A stretch of 64,000 nt of DNA from NCBI GenBank assembly GCA_039881045.1, contig JAYWVB010000024.1, positions 62,001 to 126,000 on the forward strand, given 5' to 3'. Shown here in pieces: positions 1-10,539 of this stretch. Source of the stretch: Chaetomium olivaceum (Eukaryota > Ascomycota > Sordariomycetes > Sordariales > Chaetomiaceae). Both the position numbers and the translations under genes were made by a program. Each line of letters starts with the position of its first letter. The first letter of the stretch is position 1. The notes under the pieces were generated by a model. That model saw nothing but the letters and a program-made list of their open reading frames with translations, did no database searches and was not told where the DNA came from.

Positions 1-1281
1 TTGCTTGTTTCGTTGTCTGTCTCGGGTATTGGGACGTTGGGACCGAATGCGAATGACACGTGCCAAAAAAGCGAATGCAGCCTCTCAGCATGCGTGGTCG
101 CGTCTTCTCTGGCAATCCCGCCAACAAGCAGGCGCAAACAGACGCAAGGTGGCAGCCGATGCTCCGTGGAGCGGTTCGGGGTAATGTTGAGTAGAGGAGC
201 GAGATGGAATCAATTGTGGGGAGACCTCGGCCGTTTTATCGCGGTGCAAGCCCTCCCGAGTCCTGTGATCCGAAAGTCCGTTCACCTGGCCCGTGCCCGG
301 GCTGTCCTGCCGAGACAGATTGCCTCAGACTGCCAACCTGCGTGCCTGCCCTCCACTTTCTGGGGTGCGGGGAAGCGAGATTGGCGGAATGTGGGGAGGT
401 TGCAGAAAGCCACCGGCCAGGTGCCGACAGGCGCCATGGAAAATTCCAAGTTCCTGCGATTCCGTTGTTTGCACCTCTTTCTAGGAACGAAACATACATG
501 TCAAAATCGGATGGCGAAATCACTTGACATACCTAACAACTGCCACTGGCGACAATTTGTCCGTAACTGAAATGCAGCACATTCGGTTAGAAGGCCAATT
601 GCCATTCTCGAACCTAGGACGACATCGCCCTCGTCAAGTCGAGATCCCGTGTCTGATCCACTTGCTGGACCACGACCGACACCATGCATGCCAACAGCAG
701 TGCACATGTTACATGCTGTACGCATATCCTATTTTTGTGTGAACGACTAGACCCTGGATTCTAGGCCATGCACTTCGAGATCGTGGCTCTGGACCCCAGA
801 TTCATGCTGTCCTGGGCCTTGGCTTGGGGTGAGGAGCCAGCACGAGAAACACTTCACATTCGCCAATTCGAACCCATCCTGGCATTGACCAATGGATTCC
901 GAAGCGCGGGTTCAACCCCCATCGACCAATCCAGATGACTTCGGATGAACTGGGTGTGGGGTTGGGTATGCACCATGGAGCGAGTTCTGGAGGAATCGCG
1001 TGGGGCGAGTCCCGAGGTGGTCGACCCCAAACACGTCTCCATCATCGGGACATCAACCCCCGATTCTGCCCCGTTCGCCTCTGAGGCCTATAGGCGCGAC
1101 TAACGAACCCCAAAGGTGGCCTTCTCGAGCCCTTTTACTTGGTATTGTATTGTCCCTTTACATTGCCAAGACAAGTTGGTCTTTCGCATCAGTTATTTCC
1201 ACCCATCACCTTCATTCCGGAGATTTTTCCCTTCCTCCAATTACCCACTTCCCCGTTCTTGGAGTCTCAGAGCTGAGTACG
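1..1281. other. Stretch without a recognised gene, upstream of LRA3
   Basis: No reading frame here has a recognisable domain. The open frame over positions 1-570 starts at a TTG, has low-complexity composition and competes with equally long frames on the other strand, so I do not call it. The last few hundred bases are presumably the promoter and 5' leader of the LRA3 gene; they contain pyrimidine-rich tracts around 1195-1260, common before fungal start codons, but no motif I can name. Confidence 0.5.
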
Positions 1282-2759
1282 ATGACTGCGGCAAGACAGT
1301 TTCCCGCCATCAAGGCAATTAGGTCCTATGTCATTGGCGGTGTTGGTTCAGGTAGGTGACAGCCCTCATCGGCGATAAGGAGTAACTGACGGGTTGTAGG
1401 TGGTGATTATCACAATGTCAAGGGCGGCCACTGGTGAGATGCTTCCAAACTCTGTCCGTTGAGCGTAGCGCTGACATCTCAGGTTGATCGACTCTCCCAT
1501 TTCAACACCTTGCTCACAATGGGAGAAGTACCGTGCTTCGCGGACCAGCTGGGGCATCAACGTGCTCGGCTCGTTCTTCGTTGAGATCGAGGCCACAGAT
1601 GGAACAGTCGGTTTCGCGACAGGCTTTGGCGGTAAGCATGCGTCTGAGACTCACGGCGCGGGGCGACTCTTGCTAACAGGAGTAGGGCCGCCGGCGTGCT
1701 GGCTGGTCCACCAGCATTTCGAACGCTTCCTGATCGGGGCCGACCCCCGCAACACAAACCACCTCTTCGAGCAGATGTACCGCGCCTCCATGTTCTACGG
1801 CCGCAAGGGGCTCCCGGTTGCCGTCATTTCTGTTATCGACCTCGCGCTCTGGGATCTGCTGGGCAAGATCCGCGGCGAGCCCGTGTACAAGCTCATCGGC
1901 GGAAACACCAAGGACCGTATCGACTTCTACTGCACCGGCCCCGAGCCCACCGCGGCGAGGGATATGGGTTTCTGGGGCGCCAAGGTGCCGCTCCCCTACT
2001 GCCCCGAGGAAGGCCACGCCGGCCTGAAGAAGAACGTCGAGTTCCTCCGCAAGCACCGCGAGGCCATCGGGCCCGACTTCCCGCTCATGGTTGACTGCTA
2101 CATGTCGCTCAACGTGCCCTACACGATTGCGATCGCCAAGGCCTGTGAAGACCTCAACATCAACTGGTGGGAGGAGTGCCTCAGCCCCGATGACACGGAC
2201 GGGTTCAAGCAGATCAAGCAGGCGCACCCGACCATTAAGTTCACAACGGGCGAGCACGAGTACTCGCGGTACGGGTTCCGCAAGCTGATTGAGGGCCGCA
2301 ACCTCGACATCATTCAGCCCGATGTCATGTGGCTAGGCGGTATGACCGAGCTGTTGAAGGTGTCAGCCATGGCGGCGGCGTACGACATCCCCGTGGTGCC
2401 GCATGCCAGCGGACCGTACAGCTACCACTTTGTCATTAGTCAGCCGAACACGCCGTTCCAGGAATACCTGGCCAACTCGCCGGACGGCAAGAGTGTGCTG
2501 CCGGTATTTGGGGATCTGTTCCTGGACGAGCCCATTCCCACCAAGGGGTACTTGACCGCAGCCGACCTGGACAAGCCTGGGTTTGGGCTGAACGCTCAAC
2601 CCCGCGGCGAAAGCGAAACTCATCCCGAGCACCTACCTGCTGACGCTTCCGACGAACTCTCTCAGCCCACCGGTAGAACATGCGCCGACCAAGAATGGAA
2701 CCAATGGCATCCTGAACGGCGAGGAGGAAGGGAAGGTGGCGGCTTCTGTTGGGCCATAG
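1282..2759 (+). CDS. LRA3: L-rhamnonate dehydratase (enolase superfamily, MR/MLE type), one frame break near the 3' end
   Basis: Predicted to dehydrate L-rhamnonate to 2-keto-3-deoxy-L-rhamnonate, step 3 of the fungal non-phosphorylative L-rhamnose pathway. Model: exons 1282-1351, 1400-1433, 1483-1631 and 1686-2759, with three 48-54 nt introns. The start is the ATG giving MTAARQFPAIKAIR. The N-terminal cap reads GGVGSGGDYHNVKGGHW across two junctions. The barrel shows the metal-ligand strands typical of the superfamily: MVDCYMSLN, WWEECLSPDD and TTGEHEYSRYG, then DIIQPDVMWLGG and VVPHASGPYSYHF. An extra A at 2591-2592 shifts the frame after GFGL. In the other frame the sequence continues TLNPAAKAKLIPSTYLL to a TAG at 2757-2759, as expected for the family, giving about 440 aa. 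Without that correction the frame runs on to 2944 as non-homologous sequence. The LRA1-like gene follows on the same strand. Confidence 0.9.
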
Positions 2760-3466
2760 ACCTGCAATTGGAAATACGGATACTGATGGAACTGCGCGAG
2801 ACCCGACCCTTGACCAGACATGCCACTGCATCCCTGACGTCATCTGCCAAGGTGCAGCTTAAACCGTTCCCTTCTCTCCCGCGCCCAACCAGAATGATTT
2901 TGTTGTGTGAAGCGAACAGACATATAGCCGATACTCTCGCATGACGCCTAGCCGCTCCAACAAAAACGTCCTCAACGCCCGGCGATCAATGGGCCTGGCT
3001 CCGTCTCGACCCGGCTCGCTGCAATTCAAGCCGAGCTGTGGATCCAAGGGTTCCGCGAGAGTGGGGCGCGGGGTAAGTGGGGACGGCAGTCCATGTTCAA
3101 ACAGTCAACAACATGGAGTAGAGAGTGATGAGATCAATGAAGACGGATTCAACACGCGGTATCGTTATCGCCTGAAAATAGGTCATTCTGAAGGCAGTCC
3201 GTAGACATCAAATTCAGTCAAAAACCACCAGATACTGTCTTATCTACCAAATGGGGACTTTCATATTTGTGATCCATCTGGTCTTTACCCCGCCGTCTCG
3301 CCCCTCACTTTCGCTTCTTCGGGCACAATGAACCGTAGGGTGTCTACAAAGTCAACATCCAACCCTTGAACTCGTGCCTCCATTACATCTCGATCTGAGC
3401 CAATTCCTAAAACTTAAAATCATACACTTGACTATCAAATCCCAACTGCGAAATCTAACCCCCAAC
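2760..3466. other. Intergenic spacer between LRA3 and LRA1
   Basis: About 700 nt with no supported gene. It should hold the LRA3 3' end and the LRA1 promoter. A pyrimidine-rich stretch lies at about 3285-3310, and a CA/CT-rich leader directly precedes the LRA1 start codon. No defined regulator site was recognised. Confidence 0.5.
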
Positions 3467-4287
3467 ATGCCCGCCACCAACCTTCTCGCGGGCAAGACGG
3501 CCATCATAACCGGCGGCACCACCGGCATCGGCCGCGCCATCGCCCTCTCCTTCCTCGCCCAAGGCTGCAACGTCGCCGTAAACCACCTCGACCTCCCCAA
3601 AGACAAGCCCCACCTCCTCTCCCTCCTCGCCGAAGCCACCGCCCTGCACTCCGCCAACCCCACCACCACCGGCCGCCTCGCCCACCTGCCCGGCGACGTC
3701 CGCGACCCAGCCACCGGCCCCGCCCTAGTAACCTTCGCCCTCGCCCAGTTCGCCACCACCCGTCTCGACATCTGCGTCTCTAACGCCGGCATCTGCACCT
3801 TCGCCGACCTGCTCGACCTCACCCCAGACCTCTTCTCCACCACCGTGCGCACCAACCTCGACGGCGCCTTCTACGTCGTGCAGGCCGCCGCCCGCCAGAT
3901 GGCGCGCCACAATTCCCCGCCAGGCGGCGGCTCCATCATCGCAGTCTCCTCCATCTCGGCGCTGGTGGGGGGCGGCCAGCAGGTGCACTACACGCCGACC
4001 AAGGCGGGCGTGTTGTCGCTGATGCAGAGTGCCGCGGTGGCGCTGGGGAAGTATGGGATACGCTGTAACGCGTTGTTGCCCGGGACGGTGAGGACGCAGT
4101 TGAATGAGGAGGATCTGAAGGATGAGGGGAAGCGGACGTATATGGAGGGGCGGATCCCGCTGGGCAGGACGGGGGTGCCCGAGGATGTGGCCGGGCCGGC
4201 GGTGTTTTTGGCATGCGATGAGTTGAGTGGGTATGTGACGGGGCGCAGGTGCTGGTGGATGGGGGGTTGTTTGTTAATTTACAGTGA
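3467..4287 (+). CDS. LRA1: L-rhamnose-1-dehydrogenase-like SDR, last 15 codons displaced by a one-base frame break
   Basis: Short-chain dehydrogenase predicted to oxidise L-rhamnose to the rhamnono-lactone with NAD(P)+, step 1 of the same pathway as LRA3. No intron is needed. Visible motifs: cofactor site TGGTTGIGRAIA (residues ~15-26), NAG at SNAGICTF, catalytic Ser in AVSSISALVGG, and YxxxK as YTPTKAG. The stretch GKYGIRCNALLPGTVRTQLN and then YMEGRIPLGRTG is very like characterised fungal L-rhamnose dehydrogenases. At the G run 4240-4243 the frame slips. Read as is, the end is RRCWWMGGCLLIYSE (stop 4289-4291). With one more G it reads AQVLVDGGLFVNLQ and stops at 4285-4287, the normal SDR terminus. 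I take the break as a sequencing error or a very recent mutation. Substrate is inferred from similarity and the LRA3 neighbour. Confidence 0.85.
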
Positions 4288-4575
4288 GTGATGGTTTGAT
4301 GGGGGGGGGTTAGAAAATATGGTATTGGAAAAGGTGGTTGTGCTTTGTTGTTGCTTGTAATAGGCTCGCCGCGGTGGTAATTTATGAGTGGACATTCCGT
4401 TCTAGAAGTCAAAAGGAGAAGAGTGTGTTGTGTTGCAAAATGTTGTTAGGAAGATGATCGGGAGAATATCCCCTGAATGTACTGGTGAAACCATAGCTTG
4501 AACGATCAAAACCTAACACAACCCGTTTTGATACCTACCCGTATGTACCTAGACACCCTTAGAGTCCCAGTCCTC

Positions 4576-5663
4576 TCAAAATCTGGCATCCAAGGACACC
4601 CAATCATCAAATAAAACCGCAATGCTAGCCCTCAAATATTCCCCACCTGGTTGGTACTTGCTCACCAGCTCCCCATATTGATCAAACCGCACCGCATCGT
4701 ACTTCCCCGGATTCTCCTCGCCCACAAACCGCGGCAGCGTCTTCACCGTATGCGACGGTTCTGGCCCAACAAAGAACGGAATCGACCTCCTCGCTGGCAC
4801 CCCCTTTTTCTCATCTACCGTCCCAGCTTCCGGCACCGACACCCGATGCACCGCCGACTTGAAATAGTCATTCGTAAACCGGCCCATCATATCGCCCACA
4901 TTCAGCACCAGCGCGCCCTCTTCCGGCTCCGCCCGCATAAACTCCTTAGTCTGCGGATCCTGCAGTTCCAAACCACCATCTCGTCCTGGAACAGCATCGT
5001 GAACGTGCCCCAGTCGTTGTGCGCCGGCAGCCGTGCAAGCACGTCGTCCTGCAAGCGGGCTTTGGAAACGGACGGGTAGTGCAGTAGCCGCAGCTGGCTG
5101 TAGCGGTCTGAGGCGAGCTGCTGCAGGGCGTCGTGCTCCTCGGGGTTGAGGTCGAGGCCAAGGGAGATGGCGGCCAGGAGGATTGAGCCGACGCCGGCAA
5201 GCCGCTCGTACAGGGAGGTTGCGTAAGCGCGGAACCCGGGCAAGGTTTCGTCCGGCAGCCAGATGTTGGGCTGTTGGTCGTCGTGCACGCTGCCGACTTC
5301 ATAGCTTTCCTTGAGATCAGAGATTTTGCGCGTGGCCTTGCCGTCGGGAGAGGTGGAGGTGTTGGTGGCGTCGGCTGGGGCGTAGTGGTCGATGCCGGAG
5401 TAGCCGCGGTGGGGGAACGGTCCGGGCGGGTGCGGCGCTTTCATTTTGTCGGCGTAGGGCAGGTCGAAAAGGCGTTGGTTCCATTGAAAGGCCTGGTTGG
5501 CCTCGTCTGGGGTGAAACCGTGGCCGGTGACATTGGCGAATCCATACCGGTGTAACACTTCGACGAAGGCCTGTCCCGCGGCGAGGCGATCGGTGTCGGA
5601 GTGTGTTGCGGGCGAGGTGAAGGCGGTAAGATCAACCGTGGGGATAGGGGGTTGGGGCGTCAT
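4576..5663 (-). CDS. 2-oxoglutarate/Fe(II)-dependent dioxygenase (isopenicillin N synthase-like), one frame break
   Basis: Cytosolic oxygenase of the DIOX_N + 2OG-FeII_Oxy type, about 360 aa and intronless. The N-terminus has the usual IPTVDLTAF strand and a YGFANVTGHGF segment. The double-stranded beta-helix carries the iron ligands HND (in LPAHNDWGTFTMLFQDE) and His in SAVHRVSVP, and the 2OG-binding RRS in ARRSIPFFVGP. Coding from 5663 is clean to about 4980, where one base appears to be missing after QDE. The frame then continues as DGGLELQDPQTKEFMRAEP to the stop at 4576-4578. It lies tail-to-tail with LRA1. It is not a known step of rhamnose breakdown, so its substrate is unknown; plant and fungal relatives act on secondary metabolites or sugars' lactones only in some cases. 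Confidence 0.85.
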
Positions 5664-6561
5664 TTTAATTGAGGTTATTTGGCAGTGATGAATAGGAGGA
5701 GCTTTACTTGGTGCTACCTGTGCGGCTTAAATGCAATCTGATGTTGGAACTTGAAGTTAAGTGCGAGGTCGCGATGCGAGTCATGCCAAGAAGACGGAGA
5801 TGACATGTTGAGATACGAAGTCCAGTGCCCTCTCACTGCACGTCACGCTGTCTGTGTGTCAGCTCAAAGACCATTTGTGCAGTTGCATTCGCCATGTCCT
5901 CCACTTTCCTGAGGCAGCCTCGGCAGATACTGTCAGATGCAACACTGCAACCATCTCACACCAAGCGCTAGTTTCAACCCGGTTGGGTTTTGCGGTGACA
6001 GTCAGCATTTAGAACCAAAGTTTACTGGCCTATCCAATGAATACTTGGGTACGAGGAGGAGGTAGGTTTGCGTCTTATATCCTACACCACCCGTTTACCA
6101 AGACTCAAAGGATCAGGGTGTGCACCACAAGTGCAATGCGCAAGCCGGCAAGAAGGGCAAGAAAAAGAGGGTGGGCGCTGGTGATGCTCGAATTGCTACT
6201 AGATCCGCTATTTGCAATGCGGCATATCTGGGCGACAGACCCTATTTAAGAGAGCAAGATCCTCGGGATAGGTCGTTGAGCTGACGAGAACGCGGGAGAC
6301 TCCCGGATTTCTATTAAACTGCAGTGTTTCAAGCTGCTTGAGCATGTTCCACAATATTAGGTAATGATCCATAATTCTGAGAAAAGATAAACGCTGGAGA
6401 GCTTTAGAGACCTGAGGGCGGTCAATTTGTATTTACGGCATATGGCATGTTCTGACAACCTACATGTAAGCACACAGCCTAGTCCCTCAACTAATTACGA
6501 ATAAAACCAGTCTTAAAAGTGTGCACGGAGGATGAGGTAGTTGGTGCCAATGTCTTCCGCA
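5664..6561. other. Intergenic stretch, nothing recognised
   Basis: Between the divergent dioxygenase start and the 3' end of the kinase-fold gene. There are short open frames on both strands (for example 6037-6249) but none has a recognisable motif. The sequence becomes AT-richer after about 6300. Confidence 0.5.
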
Positions 6562-7764
6562 TTATTTAGACCAAGACCTCAGCTTTGAACAATACTCCCT
6601 GTTAGGCATGGCCCTGACGGTTGTAACCAGTCCTGCTTCTTCAACCATATCGTCAAACATAACCAAATCTACCAGCTTTGCGTGCCTAAGCCTCACTTCA
6701 TCCATGGATTCCAAGATACAATGCGGCACCGTACTAGACAATCCGAAGTCGACGACCTTGCTCCCTTTGAAATTGTCAGCCCGGACGTCGCCAACGTAAA
6801 TGCCCAGCTTGTTTAGTGCGCGTATATCTCGAAGTATCTCACGCAGGGTTCCGGCATTGACTCCTGAATCTCCGGGTACAAACTTCTTAACAATGGCCCG
6901 GACCCGGCCGTCCTCTCGATTGACCTCGAGCAACTTGTTGTCCACAACATCTTCATCCAAATCGATTTTCTGTGCTCGAAGAGTTTGCATATACCGCTCT
7001 TGTAGAAACAGGTATCCATAGCATGGGACCGCCAGCTCCCGCTTCCCGCGCCCTTTCTTTTCGGCTTCCCTAATCTTGCCGTATGCGCGGCACTCGGTAT
7101 AGAAAGGGTCTGTATGGAAAATGACATCTGAGAGGGGGACTGAGTCGTCCAGTAAGTTGCCCCAGTAGTAGCGAGTGGTTGAGGGATGAAAAAACTTGAA
7201 CTAAAGCGATTCAGCTTCTCCTGGGTGTTTCGTCTATTGGACATGCCTTCAGTTATGGGGTTGTATTAAAGCAAAAGGCTCACTGTAACGGTCCCAGGAG
7301 TATATTGCAACTATCTGGTGACGACTCTACGAGTGCACTAAGCTTGAAGAAGAAAAGGAAAGATGAGAGAGTCTGGCAGCTCGTGGGGCTGCTTTATGAT
7401 CGTGAGTGCGGTGGCCCGAGCGCATTGCTAGAATGTTCGGTGTGCTGTGGGGCAACTGGGAATAGCTTCATCCAGGGGTTCGGTGGACCGTGCTTGTACG
7501 TGAGCTGGCCGAGGGTTACCGAGGCTCACCTCGGGCACAGCCCGTTACACTCACCACTTTAAGAGCATATAGTTGAGACTCGATCCTCACTTTGAAGACA
7601 CAACCTTCTGCTCCAGATTGGCTGGCATGGTCTCCGTCAAGCCTCTCTAGCCACTCTATTGGGGCATTTTGGTGTTCAAAGGGATGTAACTTCGGACCGG
7701 CACAGAGAGGGAGTGGCAAAAAACGACGAACTCTTTCCTTTCGGTTCTTTCGCTTGCCAGCCAT
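6562..7764 (-). CDS. FTA2-like kinase-fold protein (Pfam 'Kinetochore Sim4 complex subunit FTA2' family)
   Basis: Exons 7764-7555 and 7200-6562, spliced with a GTGAGT donor and a CTTTAG acceptor, both phase 0. Together they encode about 282 aa; the 354-nt intron is long for this genome. The N-terminus has a basic KRKNRKERVRR segment. The body contains kinase-like landmarks: GAEGCVFKVRIESQLYALKV (glycine loop and the ALK lysine), a DVRADNF catalytic-loop equivalent in place of HRDxxxxN, and VVDFGLSS for DFG. The C-terminus ends NREYCSKLRSWSK. The stretches FKFFHPSTTRYYWG and PFYTECRAYGKIREA are hallmarks of this fungal family. Although Pfam names it after a fission-yeast kinetochore subunit, the many filamentous-fungal copies are lineage-specific and of unknown function. 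Family is fairly certain; function is not. Confidence 0.75.
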
Positions 7765-8237
7765 TTTTCATCAGCACACACCAGACTGCAATAGTGAAGG
7801 TGCACAAGTACAGAAATGACTCACTCACCATGAAGTGAGGATGTTGTGCATGTTCTGGGGACTCTCCACGCTAACATTGGCACATCCCTTATCTACCAAC
7901 TACTAGCAGTCACTAGTTCGACACGGCTCAACCACACCAACCTCGGCCGCCTCTCACATCACGCGCATGAAGGTGAGGGGTTGCAGCCAACCGGCAGCAT
8001 ATATGCCGTTACACTGCACACTCCAAGCTGCAAGTTGGCACATAATCCAAACACATGCCTAATTCGCAATTCACGAACGAGAATTATGTGCGTCGTTTTT
8101 GGTGTGGTGTATGTGGGAAGCCGAAGGAAGGCTTTGGCTATTGTGATTACAATATTACGGGTTCCATCCAGTTCGCAAATTGTTGAACCCAACTCGTTCG
8201 AATGCCGTCTTGACAAACTTCCAATACCTTAGGCTTC
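7765..8237. other. Intergenic stretch between divergent genes, nothing recognised
   Basis: Shared upstream region of the FTA2-like gene (minus strand) and the decayed gene that follows on the plus strand. No motif or conserved frame was seen. Confidence 0.45.
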
Positions 8238-9743
8238 ATGGACTCTTCTCAAAGTCCAGGCCGAAGCCGAGGTACACAGCCCAACGCCATTTCTTACTTA
8301 TCTGGCACGAGTTCGCCATGAGCAGAGACGAAAAAGCAGAATCTATTCTTGAGTTTCTCACGGCTCGGAATCCCACAGTATGTCATCAAAAACCAAAGAG
8401 CAAATCACTGACCACTGTCCGGAATTCTCTATGTCCCAGGCAGTTTCAGCCCTGGAAAAATTTCAATTTCTCTACGCTGGAAACAGTGTACGAAAGGCGT
8501 CTCATCTATGAGGCGCGGAAGGGTCGGCCGTCTTTGACCTACCCTTCAGTCTTAGCCAGAGTCGACAATGTAGTTCACGACGCGCCGACAACTACACATG
8601 TCCTTACCATTTGGAACCACAGAATTGTGGCAGCATCTCTCCAGGCTGTCCAAGATACGCTCCATCCATCTATATGGGTGCCATGCAGGAAGGGATAGGA
8701 CGATGCTGACACAATCATCGTTGGCGTATCGACTGACACACAAAGGCCCCATTTGAAGCCCGACGCAGGTGCCGTGTCGTTCTGCCAGGGCTGCTGCTCA
8801 GCGGTGGAGAGGCTACCCAAGGATTACAAAGCAGCGTCCAAATGGCACAGCTCAGCCGTTCGACGCATGACAGATGCAGCCGGGGGATGGGCACCGGGTC
8901 AAGAAAATAAAAACTATGCAAACCCAATTCGGCAGGCTTACACTTATTATGTTGAACTTGGGTGCTGGTATGGCTGGATCATCACGACCAAAGAGGCTTT
9001 CATCTTTCGTATCAAGCCTCGAACTGAGCAGCCAGGTGCGGCCGTTTCCATCCTTGACCTGTTTCTTGCAAACGAGCTGACACGGCCTAGGTTTCAGCAC
9101 CGCCAACGGATATCCAACCAGTAAAGAGGCACTGAAGCAAGCGCTCTCAGTAAATGGACTGATGGAATATGTGTCCATACCATGGGAGAATTATAGGAAG
9201 AACGATTCTGACGGCTACGATGCTCTTACGGTGAACCTAGCCCTGTGGTTTGTCCACATTGTGGCCGGAAATACACACGAGATTGCCTGAAGCTACGATG
9301 GCCTCTCAAAGGAAAAGCTCACCACAGGCGTCTGCACTGCCAGCGCATGTGACATTTCGGGACCTGAACTCGAATTCCAGGAATCAGAATCCCTAGAGAC
9401 ACGACGACCGTTGGGATTACGTTGTCATTCCAAGAAACGAAGGAGGGACAGTTGTGCCAGTGATGTCCCGCACCACTCCTTTTCCGGAGGGCTTGAGTCG
9501 TTTACCACCCAGGTACGTACTCCCTTATTCATTTCTCAACACGCCCAGGAATGAAGCTGACCTTGACGCACCTAGTCTACGGAGCAATTCGCGGAAGACA
9601 ATACACAAAGCTCCGTTGACGACGGTGTCGAGAGAAATGAGGAAACCAATACCGGGAAGGGCGGCAGAGGGTTTGAGGAGTCGTTTCTAGAGCAAGTGAG
9701 GGCGCCGAAGAGACTCCGTAATCGGAAGGTCGCGCTGGTTTAA
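8238..9743 (+). pseudogene. Decayed gene of a lineage-expanded fungal family (possible PD-(D/E)XK-type domain)
   Basis: Reading starts at an ATG (MDSSQSPGRSRGTQ) but meets TGA after 27 codons. Further family-like pieces follow in changing frames: LEFLTARNPTV, then SALEKFQFLYAGN, then NPIRQAYTYYVELGCWYGWI with TTKEAFIFRIKPRTE. After another shift come NGLMEYVSIPWENYR and ALTVNLALWFVHIVAGN. A C-terminal acidic piece with a possible intron at 9513-9576 ends PKRLRNRKVALV at TAA 9741-9743. The RQAYTY(C)VELG(C)RYG and EAFIFRIKPR blocks are familiar from fungal proteins often found beside FTA2-like or kinase genes; a restriction-endonuclease-like fold is my guess. Unlike other genes here, there are both stops and shifts, so real decay is likely. 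Confidence 0.55.
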
Positions 9744-10539
9744 AATTAACTCCTTATCTGGTGCCACTTACGTATTCTTAGGACGTCTGGCATAGACTAA
9801 ATGCCACTCCTCTCGAGAAGATGTCCCTTGGAATATGTTACCTAAGGTAACTCGGGTACTGGTGCAATCAACTTCCAATGTTAAGTTGATAGGTAGAATT
9901 TCAGCGGCAATATTATTAGATCAGCCAACATGTTTACCTCTATCAACCAAGGAGGCACAAACCCGCCACCATTCTTCCTTGGTTTGGCACTTTCGTGCCG
10001 TTCAATATCAGCGCCCCCCAGGCTGCCGTTTGGTGAAGCAGGGGAGCGCGGCGACGCCGGCCCACTGGGTACCTATATGTGGGTATCCAAAAGGGTCCGG
10101 GCTCGTCCCACGAAGCAACACTCGTAATCCGATTAAGAGTTTTCGTAGCCGACTACCTACGTTTCCTTCCCTATTCGTAAGGAAGGCTAGTTGGCGAGCT
10201 CTTTGAATTGCACTGGAGCTAGTTGCGGGATAGTTGTGCCGGCGTGTTCCTTCAGGCTTTTTTTTGGTGGGCCTTGAGGCGGCACGGTCTCTCTTGTGTG
10301 ACGGCCCGGGATATTGCGAGTGAGATCTCACTAAGATGGGGAGCCAGTGAGAGAGGTTGGGCATCCGAGCATTGCTATTCGCCAACGCGCGTGGGTCCGG
10401 CGGCGTCAGCAGCGGTCAGCTGGGCGGAGAGTCAGCCACCAACGGTCGCGGCGTCGCCAAACAAACAAACCTCAGAGTCACTACGAGGCAAAGAAAGAGA
10501 CGGTGTCAGGGGCACGGTGACACCGCGCGACACGCCACG
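9744..10539. other. Intergenic stretch, nothing recognised
   Basis: No supported gene. In-frame sequence upstream of 10540 is open back to 10357 but has no hydrophobic or conserved character, so I start the next gene at 10540. Confidence 0.45.

Noticed and set aside
1..570. 189-codon open frame at the left edge
   Set aside because: No ATG context or motif, biased composition, and rival frames on the opposite strand; may be open at the edge by chance.
1484..2944. Single uninterrupted 486-codon frame for the dehydratase
   Set aside because: It reads through an in-frame 54-nt intron and past the 2591 slip; the spliced, shift-corrected model matches the family at both ends.
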